A stretch of 64,000 bases of DNA from Undibacterium parvum (GCF_003955735.1 NZ_CP034464.1:2232001-2296000), one strand, 5' to 3'. Numbered from the stretch's first letter, positions 1-9,583 are shown. Numbers and translations are program-made. Notes: generated by a model not told the origin, from the sequence alone.

Positions 1-2
1 CG

Positions 3-269
3 CAACAAGATCCCGGCAAAACTTTTTTACCACTGACGCTGGAGATGGGCTCCTGGTTATGGGTTAAGAAAAACCCAAGGCAATTGTTCTCACGCCATGG
101 CATGTTCAATCCTACCGCGCAACATCGCCTGCAAAGAGTCTTGCGCGGGCATACAGTTTGGCTGGATTTTTTAATTCGTGCCGCCTGCGGTCATGAGAAT
201 TGGTTGGCCACTGGCCCACGCCGCTGTCGTCAGCAAGAACGCGCGGTCGCGCGCTGGTATCGCCCATGA
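3..269 (+). CDS. M14-family zinc carboxypeptidase (DUF2817-like), C-terminal end only
   Basis: The reading frame is open from the window edge to a TGA, so this is the 3' end of a longer gene. The visible tail contains LTLEMGSWLWVKKNP followed by FNP and an Arg/Leu-rich end. I recognise this as the C-terminus of a group of putative M14 zinc carboxypeptidases common in Burkholderiales. The zinc-binding part lies outside the window, so the activity cannot be checked here. Its stop overlaps the start of the next hydrolase in an ATGA arrangement, which indicates co-transcription and coupled translation. The family call rests on this short tail alone. Confidence 0.55.
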   Translation, partial: QQDPGKTFLPLTLEMGSWLWVKKNPRQLFSRHGMFNPTAQHRLQRVLRGHTVWLDFLIRAACGHENWLATGPRRCRQQERAVARWYRP

Positions 270-1048
270 GCAGCAGCGCGCCCACACAGCCCGGCACTTG
301 GGTCTTATTGCGCGGCTTGATGCGTGAGCAAAGACATTGGGGCGCTTTCCCGGCGCAATTTCAAACTGAGTTCGCAGCCCCCGTCATCTGCCTCGATTTT
401 GCTGGCAATGGCAGTCTGCATGCGCAAGCCAGCGCCAGTAATGTGGCGGCCATGTGGCAAGATCTACGCAGGCAATTGCAGCAACTCGGACATAGCCCAC
501 CTTATCGGGTGCTGGCTTTATCCTTAGGCGCGATGGTGGCAGTCGACTGGGCCAGACAGTTTCCACATGAGGTAGAAAAACTAGTCTTGATCAATACCAG
601 CCTGGCGCCCTTTAACCCGTTTTATCAGCGTCTCAGACCGCAAAATTATCCAGCTTTGCTGCGTTTTTTGTGCACAGCCTCCTTAGCCCAGCGCGAAGCC
701 CTGATCTTGCGCCTGACCAGCCAGCAAAGCGCTAGCGCAGCGGCGCCAGCTATTTTGCAACAGTGGATCAGCTATGCCAGACTATGCCCTAGCACGCGGC
801 GCAATATTTTGCGCCAGCTGTACGCCGCCATCAGTTATCGCGCCGCCCCAGAGGCCCCCACCGTGCCGCTGCTATTACTCGCTGGGCAGCAAGATAGATT
901 GGTGAATGTACAGTGCTCGATCACCCTGGCGCAGCGCTGGCGCTGTCCGCTCAGGCTACATCCGCATGCCAGTCACGATATCCCGCTCGATGACGCGGAC
1001 TGGGTAATACAGCAAATCAGACTGTGGCTGAACCAAGTCGAAGTTTAA
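266..1048 (+). CDS. alpha/beta-fold hydrolase
   Basis: A 260-residue soluble protein of the alpha/beta hydrolase fold. The nucleophile elbow appears as ALSLGAM, an A-x-S-x-G variant of the usual G-x-S-x-G. An acidic residue near GQQDRLV and a histidine in HASHDIPLDD late in the protein complete a plausible triad. The open frame extends upstream to 200, but the start at 266 is preferred because its ATG overlaps the TGA of the carboxypeptidase. The two are probably one operon acting on a common amide or ester substrate, which I cannot name. No signal peptide is visible. Confidence 0.8.
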   Translation: MSSSAPTQPGTWVLLRGLMREQRHWGAFPAQFQTEFAAPVICLDFAGNGSLHAQASASNVAAMWQDLRRQLQQLGHSPPYRVLALSLGAMVAVDWARQFPHEVEKLVLINTSLAPFNPFYQRLRPQNYPALLRFLCTASLAQREALILRLTSQQSASAAAPAILQQWISYARLCPSTRRNILRQLYAAISYRAAPEAPTVPLLLLAGQQDRLVNVQCSITLAQRWRCPLRLHPHASHDIPLDDADWVIQQIRLWLNQVEV

Positions 1049-1079
1049 GACTAAAAATTTTCTAAACTCTCAAACCTGA

Positions 1080-1472
1080 ATGCTCACTATGCAAACCGAC
1101 TACCCAGCGATCATCGCCTTGCTGTCCGACTATTTCGACGGTCTGTATCGCAGTGATAGCCAATTGCTGGCAAGCGTGTTCCATCCCAGCGCACAATATT
1201 TCTGCGCCAGCGACGGCAGCCTGTTGCACCTGACTATGCAAGAGTATTTCCCCATCGTCGCCCAGCGCGAGTCTCCCGCTAGTCGCCATGAAGCGCGCCG
1301 GGATCGTATACTATCGATAGAGCTAGCCGGGCCGGTGACCGCTTTTGCGCGCCTGGAATGTGCGATCGGTCCCAAATTTTTCACCGATCTGCTGACCCTG
1401 ATCAAACTAGAGGGACGCTGGCAGATTATCTCCAAAGTGTTTCACTACGATTTGCAGCCGCTACCCGGATAA
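1080..1472 (+). CDS. NTF2-like / putative lumazine-binding family protein
   Basis: A 130-residue protein with the cone-shaped NTF2-like fold pattern. It has an N-terminal helix (YPAIIALLSDYFDGLYRSD), a central segment with FHPSAQYF, and a closing beta strand with GRWQIISKVFHYD. This is typical of the putative lumazine-binding branch of SnoaL-like proteins. These can be enzymes or small-ligand binders, and no catalytic residue can be assigned. It begins 31 bp after the hydrolase in the same direction and may be the last gene of that operon. An in-frame ATG at 1089 is an alternative start. Neither candidate start has a clear Shine-Dalgarno. Confidence 0.7.
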   Translation: MLTMQTDYPAIIALLSDYFDGLYRSDSQLLASVFHPSAQYFCASDGSLLHLTMQEYFPIVAQRESPASRHEARRDRILSIELAGPVTAFARLECAIGPKFFTDLLTLIKLEGRWQIISKVFHYDLQPLPG

Positions 1473-1554
1473 AGCAGGTACGACAGGCGTTGGCTTTGGT
1501 AAGGCAAAAGCGTTCACCATTTGAGCCGTATTAAATTTAAACCATGCCGCTAAC

Positions 1555-1613
1555 GCGCATATTCCATGCGGGTTTGCAGCCATGCTGGCTGGAGAGGCGC
1601 ATGGAATATGCGC
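1555..1613. repeat. REP-like palindromic element, copy 1
   Basis: A perfect 16-bp inverted repeat, GCGCATATTCCATGCG at 1555-1570 and its complement at 1598-1613, separated by 27 bp. It occupies the otherwise empty 311-bp gap between the NTF2-like gene and the Bug receptor. A near-identical element lies at 32082-32141 and diverged relatives at 28800-28867 and 13345-13365, so this is a dispersed repeat. It may also act as a transcription terminator, although it lacks a T tract. Confidence 0.8.
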
Positions 1614-1783
1614 GAGCGGGGTGTTCACTATTTTTTTTCATAAAAACTACAGTTTTTTCTGATATGCGCATGACTTCAAGCTGCGCTATTTGCTGAAAGC
1701 TTACTGAAAGACAGATAGCGGTATGATTTGTCCAATTCTGGAATCTCTTGATTTCCTGATCTCATTACAAGAAAGAGCCGTTC

Positions 1784-2752
1784 ATGTCGTTTGCCGTTCG
1801 CCCACTTTGCATCACCCTATCGATCAGCCTGTTATGGCTGGCGCTGGCACCGGTGCAGGCTGAGGATCACAAGGTGCAGTGCATCGTTCCGGCCAAGCCT
1901 GGCGGCGGCATGGATCAGACTTGTAAGCTGGCGCGGCAAGCGATGCCAGCTAGCGATATGCAGATCAATTATTTGCCAGGTGGGGTCGGTGCGGTAGCCT
2001 GGAGTTCTATCGTGGCGCAGCGCAAGAATGAACCGAATACCCTGGTGGCGTATTCAGGCGGCTCCTTATTGAATCTGGCGGAGGGTAAATTTGGTCGCTC
2101 TGAACCTAGTCATGTGCGCTGGGTGGCAGCGATAGGCACCGATTACGGCATGATCGCGGTGCGCGCCGATTCACCTTACCAAAATTTGCGTGATTTGATG
2201 AAGGCCATCAAAGACAAGCCTGCGGCGGTGGCGATCGGCGCCGGTGGCACCATCGGTAGTCAGGATTGGCTCAAGATGGCGCAGCTCTCGAAACAATCGA
2301 AGATCGATCCTAAGAGCTTGAGGTTGGTGGCGTTTGAGGGCGGTGGTGAATCTTTCACTGCGCTATTGGCTGGCCACGTACAGGCAGTCTCTGGCGACGC
2401 CTCAGAAGCGAGTCTACATGCGCGTGAAGGCAAGATACGGGTATTGGCGGTATTGTCGGACGCGCGCTTGCCGGGTCCGCTGGCGAACGTGCCGACGGCG
2501 CACGAACAAGGTTACGACGTCACCTGGCCGATTATTCGCGGGGTCTACATGGGGCCGCAGGTCAGCGAGGCGGAATATCAAAAATGGGTGAGTCACTTCC
2601 AGACTGTGATGGCGACCCCAGCCTTTGATGAAATGCGCAAGGCGCATGGTCTGTATCCGTTTGCCATGACTGGCAAAGCCCTGACTGACTACATAGAACG
2701 CGCAGTACAAAATTACCGCACGCAGGCGCAAGAGTTTGGTCAGGTACGTTAG
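1784..2752 (+). CDS. Bug/TctC-type tripartite tricarboxylate transporter substrate-binding protein
   Basis: A 322-residue periplasmic binding protein with a Sec signal ending near PVQAEDH. The mature protein starts with the family pattern VQCIVPAKPGGGMDQTC and has the central phrases ALLAGHVQAVSGD and GKIRVLAVLSDARLP. These fit the Bug (TctC) family, whose members bind small carboxylates and related metabolites. The TctA/TctB membrane partners are absent, as is common for Bug proteins. A purine-rich AAGAAAGAG lies just upstream of the start. It precedes an ABC importer operon on the same strand; whether it works with that importer is speculative. Confidence 0.85.
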   Translation: MSFAVRPLCITLSISLLWLALAPVQAEDHKVQCIVPAKPGGGMDQTCKLARQAMPASDMQINYLPGGVGAVAWSSIVAQRKNEPNTLVAYSGGSLLNLAEGKFGRSEPSHVRWVAAIGTDYGMIAVRADSPYQNLRDLMKAIKDKPAAVAIGAGGTIGSQDWLKMAQLSKQSKIDPKSLRLVAFEGGGESFTALLAGHVQAVSGDASEASLHAREGKIRVLAVLSDARLPGPLANVPTAHEQGYDVTWPIIRGVYMGPQVSEAEYQKWVSHFQTVMATPAFDEMRKAHGLYPFAMTGKALTDYIERAVQNYRTQAQEFGQVR

Positions 2753-2860
2753 CTAGCAGTTTGCAGTAAAAGTAAGCGCGCAATAAATTTGATCGCTATA
2801 CCCGCTTCATCCATAAACATTCATAAATAAAAAATTAGATCCCATCACGGAGTAGACAAA

Positions 2861-3955
2861 ATGATTTCAAAATCACTCATAGTCAGCGCTATCACAGGTC
2901 TTAGTTTCAGTCTGTCGGCTTGGGCGCAATTGCCGGCCGGCTATCCGGCCGATTACAGCAAGATCGTCGATGCCGCGAAAAAAGAAGGCAAAGTGGTGAT
3001 TTATAGCGCCACCGATACTAAGGCGGTCGAGCCTTTGATCAAAGATTTCAAGAGCATCTACCCGGAATTGCAGGTCGAATACAACGACATGAATTCCACC
3101 GAAGTCTATAACCGCTATATTTCTGAAATGGCGGCCGGCGGCAATAGCGCGGATCTGTTGTGGTCATCCGCCATGGATCTGCAAATTAAATTGGCTTCGG
3201 ATGGCTATGGCCTGAGTTATGCCTCACCAGAAATCAGCAATATCCCAGCTTGGGCAATCTGGAATACGACCGCCTACGGCACCACTTTTGAGCCGGCCGT
3301 ATTTGTCTACAATAAGCGTCTGGTGAGCGCGGATGAAGTGCCTAAGACCCACGCCGAGTTTGCCAAGCTAATTAGCACCAACACCGGAAAATTCAAAAAC
3401 AAGGTGACGACTTACGATATCGAAAAATCGGGTGTCGGCTTCATGTTCATCACTCAGGACAGCCGCGAGAATACTGATTTTTGGAATCTGGCCAAGGCCT
3501 TTGGTACCGCTAGCGTGCGGGTACAGTCTTCTACCGGCACCATGTTAGAGCGCATCTCGTCCGGTGAAAATCTGCTCGGTTACAACATCCTCGGTTCTTA
3601 TGCTCTGGCCAGAGCCGCCAAAGATCCTTCGATAGGCGTGCAATTTTCTACCGACTACACGCTGATCCTGGCGCGTGTGATGTTTATCAGCAAAGCCGCT
3701 AAACACGCCAATGCGGCCAAGCTTTGGCTTGATTACACACTCTCCAAGCGCGGTCAAAATATTATCGCCAATGAGGCGAATTTATTTTCTATCCGACCCG
3801 ATGTCACTGGCGAAGCCAATCCTAGAGGCTTGGCAAAAAGAGTCGGTGCGGGCATGAAGCCTTTGCCGGTTAATCCTATGCTCTTGCAATATCTGGATCA
3901 AACTAAACGCCTGGCTTTCCTGAAGCAATGGAAAGAAACCGCAGGTAAGAAGTAA
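2861..3955 (+). CDS. ABC transporter periplasmic substrate-binding protein (Fe3+/2-aminoethylphosphonate type)
   Basis: A 364-residue extracellular solute-binding protein of the AfuA/FbpA-like cluster. A signal peptide ends at SAWAQ, and the mature part begins IVDAAKKEGKVVIYSATD, which is typical of the family. A GGAG ribosome site lies 8 nt before the ATG. The paired tyrosines that bind iron in classical FbpA proteins are not obvious in the matching C-lobe region (NILGSYALARAAK). The ligand may therefore be something other than ferric iron. It is the first gene of a binding protein-permease-ATPase set that ends at a terminator near 7060. Confidence 0.85.
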   Translation: MISKSLIVSAITGLSFSLSAWAQLPAGYPADYSKIVDAAKKEGKVVIYSATDTKAVEPLIKDFKSIYPELQVEYNDMNSTEVYNRYISEMAAGGNSADLLWSSAMDLQIKLASDGYGLSYASPEISNIPAWAIWNTTAYGTTFEPAVFVYNKRLVSADEVPKTHAEFAKLISTNTGKFKNKVTTYDIEKSGVGFMFITQDSRENTDFWNLAKAFGTASVRVQSSTGTMLERISSGENLLGYNILGSYALARAAKDPSIGVQFSTDYTLILARVMFISKAAKHANAAKLWLDYTLSKRGQNIIANEANLFSIRPDVTGEANPRGLAKRVGAGMKPLPVNPMLLQYLDQTKRLAFLKQWKETAGKK

Positions 3956-4096
3956 ACCCCTCAATTGTGCGTAGTCGCTGTTGCAGACCTGAGCCGTGAC
4001 TACGCGCTCTCTTCCCCTTTTTATATTTGCATGCGTTAGCGTCCTTGGATCTGATGTAGGCTAAGCACATACTTTTTAATTTGAACAGGGCATCTT

Positions 4097-5875
4097 ATGC
4101 ACACCCCCGCTCTCGCGCCCCCCGCTAAATGGTCGCACCTCAACTGGCCACGCGGTTTGGTCGTTACTTTGGCCTTGTTGGTGATCTTTACGCCGATTTG
4201 TCTGATATTTTTTCAGAGTTTTTTGTCGGCGCCCTTCTTTGCGCCTATCAAAGAATTTACCTTTGATTCCTATCGTTTCATTTTTGATGATCCGGATTTT
4301 CGCGACGCTTTCTGGAATGGTCTGATACTCGCCAGTGGCCTGGCCGGGATCGCGGTGCCGCTCGGTGGCATGTTGGCGTTTTTGATGACGCGTACCGATC
4401 TGCCAGGGCGCAGCTGGATAGAACCGATGTTACTGGTGCCGATTTTTGTCTCGCCTATGGTGATGGCGTTCGGCTATGTGGTGGCGATGGGGCCAGTCGG
4501 CTTTTATACGCTGTGGATCAAGCAATTGACCGGCGTGGAACCATGGAATATTTACTCCTTCTTTAGCATCGTGCTGATCGCAGGACTGACCCATGTGCCG
4601 CACGTGTATCTGTATTCTTCTTCGGCTTTGAAGAGTCTAGGCTCCGATGTGGAAGAGGCCGCTCGTGTGGCAGGTGCTTCACCGTTTCAGGTGGCTTTGC
4701 ATGTTTCCCTGCCTATGATCATGCCAGCGCTGGCATTTGCCGCGGTACTGGTGTTTTTCCTCGGCTTTGAAGTGTTCGGACTGGTGCTGGTCTTAGGTGA
4801 TCCTGAGGGCCATCTGGTGTTGGCCACCTATTTGTATAAATTGACGAATAAACTCGGTACCCCTTCTTACCATCTGATGGCGGCAGCGGCAGTCTGTCTG
4901 GTGGCGGTCACCATGCCTTTGGTGATGATACAGCGCTGGTTACTCAAATCTGCGAATAAATATGTCTCCATCAAGGGCAAGGGCGCACGTCAAAAACCCC
5001 TGCCTTTGGGACGCTGGAAATGGTTGGCATTTGCGGTGTTGGCGGCTTGGTTGGCCTTCACTATCGTGATCCCGTTGTCGGGGATCGTCTTGCGCGCTTT
5101 TGTTTCGTATTGGGGTGAAGGCGTGCAACTGGCTGATGTGCTGACCTTGCAACATTTCCGCGATATTTTAGAGCAGCCTTCGCTGATGCGCGGTATTTTG
5201 AATACTGTCTTGATCGGCGTTATCGGTGGTGCCTTGGCTGTCATCTGTTATGCCGCGATTGCGCTGGCGATGCATAGAAAACCGGATGGCATTACCCGTC
5301 TGCTCGACTACAGCGTGCTGGTGCCGCGTGCCATTCCAGGTTTATTGGCAGGTCTGGCATTTTTATGGGTATTTTTGTTCGTGCCTAGCTGGCTGGAAGG
5401 CGGGCTCAAGCACTTCGACAATCCTGTGGCGCTGTGGTTAATGGACAATTTGATCCCGCCGTTGCGTGAAGTGCGCTCCACCATCTTTTCAGTCTGGCTG
5501 GCGTATTCGGTGGTCTGGATGGCGTATGGTCTGCGGCTGATCTCCACTGCCTTGTTGCAGGTAGGACCAGAGCTGGAAGAAGCCGCACGTGCGGTCGGTG
5601 CCAGCCGTGGCCAGGTGACGCGCGATGTAACTCTGCCCTTGGTGAAGTTTGGCCTGATGGGTGCCTGGTTGATGGTGTTTCTGATCTTTGAACGTGAATA
5701 CTCTACCGGTGTGTATTTGCTGTCACCTGGTACTGAGGTGATCGGTGCCTTAATCGTCTCGCTGTGGGCGGGCGGTTCAGTCGATCTGGTGGCTGCACTA
5801 TCTTTCATCAATATCGCGCTGGTCGCTGTTGGTCTGGGTCTGGCACTACGTTTCGGCGTCAAGTTAAGCCATTAA
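4097..5875 (+). CDS. ABC transporter permease with two fused BPD-type domains
   Basis: A 592-residue inner-membrane protein with about 12 transmembrane segments, formed by two homologous halves. Each half carries an EAA loop that contacts the ATPase: EEAARVAGASPFQVALHVSLP in the first, EEAARAVGASRGQVTRDVTLP in the second. Fused permeases of this layout (SfuB/FbpB/HitB-like) serve ferric-iron or aminoethylphosphonate importers, with one polypeptide forming the whole channel. It sits between its binding protein and ATPase in the same direction. Confidence 0.88.
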   Translation: MHTPALAPPAKWSHLNWPRGLVVTLALLVIFTPICLIFFQSFLSAPFFAPIKEFTFDSYRFIFDDPDFRDAFWNGLILASGLAGIAVPLGGMLAFLMTRTDLPGRSWIEPMLLVPIFVSPMVMAFGYVVAMGPVGFYTLWIKQLTGVEPWNIYSFFSIVLIAGLTHVPHVYLYSSSALKSLGSDVEEAARVAGASPFQVALHVSLPMIMPALAFAAVLVFFLGFEVFGLVLVLGDPEGHLVLATYLYKLTNKLGTPSYHLMAAAAVCLVAVTMPLVMIQRWLLKSANKYVSIKGKGARQKPLPLGRWKWLAFAVLAAWLAFTIVIPLSGIVLRAFVSYWGEGVQLADVLTLQHFRDILEQPSLMRGILNTVLIGVIGGALAVICYAAIALAMHRKPDGITRLLDYSVLVPRAIPGLLAGLAFLWVFLFVPSWLEGGLKHFDNPVALWLMDNLIPPLREVRSTIFSVWLAYSVVWMAYGLRLISTALLQVGPELEEAARAVGASRGQVTRDVTLPLVKFGLMGAWLMVFLIFEREYSTGVYLLSPGTEVIGALIVSLWAGGSVDLVAALSFINIALVAVGLGLALRFGVKLSH

Positions 5876-5924
5876 AAAATCGTCTTAGAACAAACGAATA
5901 CCTACAAAATTAAGAGAGCACATT

Positions 5925-6995
5925 ATGTCTGAATTACGCGTCAATGAATTAACCCTGGAATACGGTTCCGGTGCTACTGCCAATCCTATTCTCAAGGGCG
6001 TTTCCATGAATCTGGAACGCGGCGAAGTGGTGGCCTTGTTGGGACCATCCGGTAGTGGAAAAACCACGCTGTTACGCGCCGTCGCAGGGTTGGAAACACC
6101 TAAGACCGGTAGTATCCATATCGGTGAACGTAAAGTGTTTGATGGCGCTGCGCATTTAGAGATTCCGGCCGAGCAACGCAATCTGGGTCTGGTATTTCAA
6201 TCCTACGCACTGTGGCCGCACAAGACCGTTAACGACAACGTAGGCTACGGGCTAAAGCTGCGCAAGATGAACGGCACCGATATTGCCGCCAAGGTCAAAG
6301 AAGTCTTGGCGCAACTCGGCCTGGCACACTTGGGTGAACGTTTTCCGCATCAATTGTCGGGCGGTCAGCAACAGCGGGTGGCGATAGCCCGTGCGCTGGT
6401 GTACAACCCACCCGTCATTTTGCTGGATGAGCCACTCTCGAATCTGGACGCCAAATTGCGTGAAGAGGCGCGCGCCTTCTTGCGTGAACTGATCGTGCGA
6501 CTGAATTTATCGGCACTGATGGTGACGCATGATCAGGGTGAGGCGATGGCGATTTCCGATCGTATTTTATTACTTAACAATGGCGTGATTGAGCAGCAAG
6601 GCACACCGCAAAGTATGTACGAAACACCGGCTACCTTGTTTACTGCTGAATTCATGGGCAGCAATAACCGCCTGCGCGGAAAAATCGTACAGCGTGACGG
6701 CGAGTTTGCCACCATCGATGTCAACGGTAGCAAGCTCAAGGCAACTTTGCGCGGAAAGCATGTAGGCGAGGAGGCGACTGCCATCATCCGCCTGGAAAAA
6801 GTGCGCCTGTCATCTACCCAGACCGATAATGCGATCAAACTACCTTTGACCACCTGCATGTATTTGGGGGATCGCTGGGAATGTCTGTTCGGCCATGCCG
6901 GTAGCGAGGGCAGTCTACGCGCCTATTCCCCGTTCAAATTAGAGCAGGGCGAATACTGGTTGCAACTGGATGCCGATAAGCTGTGGCTGTATTGA
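5925..6995 (+). CDS. ABC transporter ATP-binding protein (FbpC/PotA-like)
   Basis: A 356-residue ATPase subunit. Walker A is GPSGSGKTT, the Q-loop follows at VFQSYALWPHK, the signature is LSGGQQQR, Walker B is VILLDEP, and the switch histidine is in MVTHDQGEAM. A C-terminal TOBE-like segment of about 110 residues follows, as in FbpC and PotA. The gene closes the importer operon 49 bp after the permease; a purine-rich AAGAGAG precedes its start. Its transcript should end at the strong hairpin at 7037-7063. Confidence 0.9.
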   Translation: MSELRVNELTLEYGSGATANPILKGVSMNLERGEVVALLGPSGSGKTTLLRAVAGLETPKTGSIHIGERKVFDGAAHLEIPAEQRNLGLVFQSYALWPHKTVNDNVGYGLKLRKMNGTDIAAKVKEVLAQLGLAHLGERFPHQLSGGQQQRVAIARALVYNPPVILLDEPLSNLDAKLREEARAFLRELIVRLNLSALMVTHDQGEAMAISDRILLLNNGVIEQQGTPQSMYETPATLFTAEFMGSNNRLRGKIVQRDGEFATIDVNGSKLKATLRGKHVGEEATAIIRLEKVRLSSTQTDNAIKLPLTTCMYLGDRWECLFGHAGSEGSLRAYSPFKLEQGEYWLQLDADKLWLY

Positions 6996-7036
6996 TTTTT
7001 AGAAAAAACCCTTAGCCGCAGTAAGTAGTAAATAAA

Positions 7037-7068
7037 AAAATCCGGATGAAATATCCGGATTTTTTTTA
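7037..7068. terminator. bidirectional rho-independent terminator
   Basis: An 11-bp perfect stem, AAAATCCGGAT with its complement around a 5-nt loop, flanked by A runs on the left and T runs on the right. It lies between the convergent ABC ATPase and acylase genes and can end both transcripts. Confidence 0.9.
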
Positions 7069-7078
7069 TGCCGCACTT

Positions 7079-9583
7079 TTAGTGCTGACTGATCACTAGG
7101 CTTTGATAGCCCGCATCGTTACGGATTTCATGTTCCGAAAACGGTACTTTTAACCAGTGTTTATTCGCATAATATTCACTGAAATTACTGTAGCGCCGCG
7201 AGGCCGGGTCGTCCGATAGCGAGTGGCTTAGCATGCTGTAGGCCTCCACCCCATGTGGCTGAAATCTCACCACTTGCATATAGGTATTGCCGTTAGGATT
7301 CAGGTCCATGCTATAGCCACCCTGATCTAGCTGATTCTCAGAGCAACTGACCGTGAAATAACCTGAGTATTCACAACCGCCATACAGACCTATGCGTCTT
7401 TGATTGCGAGTGAGGAACAGCGTTTCGGCGCGCGTTGCCAACATACCGAAACCACTGGCCTGCACCCGCACGACCGCCGCCGCAAAAGCCTGTTGCAGAT
7501 AGCCGCTGGCTGCAGGTTTCAGGTCGCGTGGCGTGTGGATCGCATCGCTGGCATTAAATTGCACTTGATACAGCTGCGCTTCGGGTAACAGCGAGGCGCG
7601 CCGCCAGAACTCATCCCAGACATGGGCTGCGCGCGCGCCAGGATTGCCGGTATTGTCCCAGGCCCGCAAGGCGGCGCAGGCGGCCCGCACATCGATCGCG
7701 CTACCAGGGAAACTCTGGCCAGTCTCAGGATCACTGTATAGATTTATTTGCGGCGCGGCGCAAACCAGCGCTATCGCCTGAGACTTGAAGAGTTCGGCTG
7801 TCAGCGCCCGGCTGTTGAGCACCATCAGCTTCAGCGTTTCTATACTTGCTTTATTTCCGGGATAGCCATCCTGCCCATCCAAGCGTCCTTGCGCCATAAG
7901 ATGGCCGAGACGAGTACGCATAGACAAAGAAAAATTCCCGGTATCGCCCATGATGTCGGGGTAGCCGCTCATTAGCTGCTTGGGATTAGTGCTCCAATAG
8001 CTGTCGTTCATATTGGCAACATAGTCGCTGCGCTGCAGACTTGGCATACGGGCGGCGCCCAGTGCTCCGGCTTGTGCCGAATCGGGATCGGTTTTCCAGT
8101 CGCAACTACTGCGCGCACCGTCAAAAAACGGGATGCGTGCCAATTGCGGAATCGCGCCCAACATCTGGCCTATCGGGGTGGTGCAGTCTGCGGACTGGGC
8201 CGCGCTGACGTTGGGTACCGCACCAATATCGGCATACCAGACCTTACTGCTGCCGCGCCCTATCGCTGCGGTGTTAACCCAGGGAATGGCTAACTCTTGT
8301 TTTTGGATGCGAATAAATTCATCCAGAGAACTGGCCTGGTTCCAGCGTAACCAGTTACGAAAACTGCGAAAATTGTCGGCATTGATGTCGCGTATTGCAA
8401 ACGCAGTGTTGGTATTCCAGGCCAGTGCCGGATTGAGTAAGCCCAGATTGACCATGGGCCCAAATTCGGAGCGATACAGAGTACGTTTCACTTGCCCCAC
8501 GCGGCCATCGGCTTGCAACACATCCACGCTTAATTTGACGGCCTTCATCTTGACTTTTTTACCGTCGCGCAGATAGGCGCTAGTATCGTCGCTGGCCAGA
8601 CTGAGTTCGAAGAAGCCAAAGCGGCGGGCGGTCGAGACCGTATGGCTCCAGGCGACATTGTCGTTATAGCCTATCAAGATGACCGGCACTCCCAGAAACG
8701 AGGCCCCGCTGACATTGATTTTGCCGGGGATGCTGAGCTGCGTCTGATAAAAGCGATCAGGTCCGCGCCAATACCAATGCGGATTACCAAACAGCAGTGG
8801 ACTAGCAGTATCGCTGGCGGCACTGCCATAAGCGATCATATTGCTGCCTACGCCATGCTTGCCGCCTACCTGCATAGCAGGTAGTTTGATGTGTTCGGGT
8901 AAGAGTTTTTGTGGAAGCGATTGTTTCTGCATCACAGGACTATTTGTCGGTGGCTGCGCGCTGGCGATGCTGTTGAGCCAGTTGCTATAGCCACCGGCCA
9001 GATTGGCAGCCACCATACGTCGGTAGATGTCTTCGGTTTCTATAGGCCGCAGCCAGGCCGCATAACGGCAGGTACGGTGTGCGGTATTGCTGCTATTTTT
9101 TAGATGCTGCAGATAGCGGTTATAACCTGCCGCAAAACCTGCGATCAGTTCGCGCAAGTCGGTATTTTGTGCGGCTTTGGCAGTGGCAATCACGCTCGCT
9201 GAAATTATATGTTTATGATAAAAATCAGAGTCCAGATTGGCGGCCGCTTCTAGGGTACTGCCGTTCAATGGCCCTGCCTCGGCACCCAGATACAGCGAAC
9301 GCTCACCACGGTAGGTGATAAAGGCATCGGCCATAGTGCAGAGATTATCTTCGGCCTGAGCGTAGCCATAACCGTAGCCCAAATTACGCCAATTATCCGC
9401 CTTGATGTGTGGCACACCCAAACTGGTGCGGCGGATTTCGGCGTGATAGTGATGATGCAGGTCAAAATTTGGTGGGCTGAATTGCTGATTTTCTAGAACA
9501 TTGCTGGCCGCAAAACTGAATAGCGGGCAGACCAAGGCGAGCAGCGCGCACTTGGTTGTAACAGGCATGCTTGGTGGTGTCAT
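7079..9583 (-). CDS. penicillin acylase family protein (possible acyl-homoserine-lactone acylase)
   Basis: An 834-residue Ntn-hydrolase precursor with an N-terminal signal peptide ending near FSFAAS. The alpha-chain region shows RTSLGVPHI and GYGYAQAEDNLC. The predicted autocatalytic cleavage site and nucleophile lie in GVGSN, with Ser at about residue 247. It is followed by LFGNPHWYWRGPDRFY and the GYNDNVAWSHTVS signature of the beta chain. Family members cleave amide-linked acyl groups from beta-lactams, AHL signals or pyoverdine precursors in the periplasm. Length and layout fit AHL acylases of the PvdQ/QuiP class, but the substrate cannot be read from sequence. The gene stands alone. Confidence 0.85.
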   Translation of the reverse strand: MTPPSMPVTTKCALLALVCPLFSFAASNVLENQQFSPPNFDLHHHYHAEIRRTSLGVPHIKADNWRNLGYGYGYAQAEDNLCTMADAFITYRGERSLYLGAEAGPLNGSTLEAAANLDSDFYHKHIISASVIATAKAAQNTDLRELIAGFAAGYNRYLQHLKNSSNTAHRTCRYAAWLRPIETEDIYRRMVAANLAGGYSNWLNSIASAQPPTNSPVMQKQSLPQKLLPEHIKLPAMQVGGKHGVGSNMIAYGSAASDTASPLLFGNPHWYWRGPDRFYQTQLSIPGKINVSGASFLGVPVILIGYNDNVAWSHTVSTARRFGFFELSLASDDTSAYLRDGKKVKMKAVKLSVDVLQADGRVGQVKRTLYRSEFGPMVNLGLLNPALAWNTNTAFAIRDINADNFRSFRNWLRWNQASSLDEFIRIQKQELAIPWVNTAAIGRGSSKVWYADIGAVPNVSAAQSADCTTPIGQMLGAIPQLARIPFFDGARSSCDWKTDPDSAQAGALGAARMPSLQRSDYVANMNDSYWSTNPKQLMSGYPDIMGDTGNFSLSMRTRLGHLMAQGRLDGQDGYPGNKASIETLKLMVLNSRALTAELFKSQAIALVCAAPQINLYSDPETGQSFPGSAIDVRAACAALRAWDNTGNPGARAAHVWDEFWRRASLLPEAQLYQVQFNASDAIHTPRDLKPAASGYLQQAFAAAVVRVQASGFGMLATRAETLFLTRNQRRIGLYGGCEYSGYFTVSCSENQLDQGGYSMDLNPNGNTYMQVVRFQPHGVEAYSMLSHSLSDDPASRRYSNFSEYYANKHWLKVPFSEHEIRNDAGYQSLVISQH

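Noticed and set aside
45..297. Minus-strand frame 112-297 at the window start
   Set aside because: Shadow of the carboxypeptidase tail, which has a recognisable protein pattern on the plus strand.
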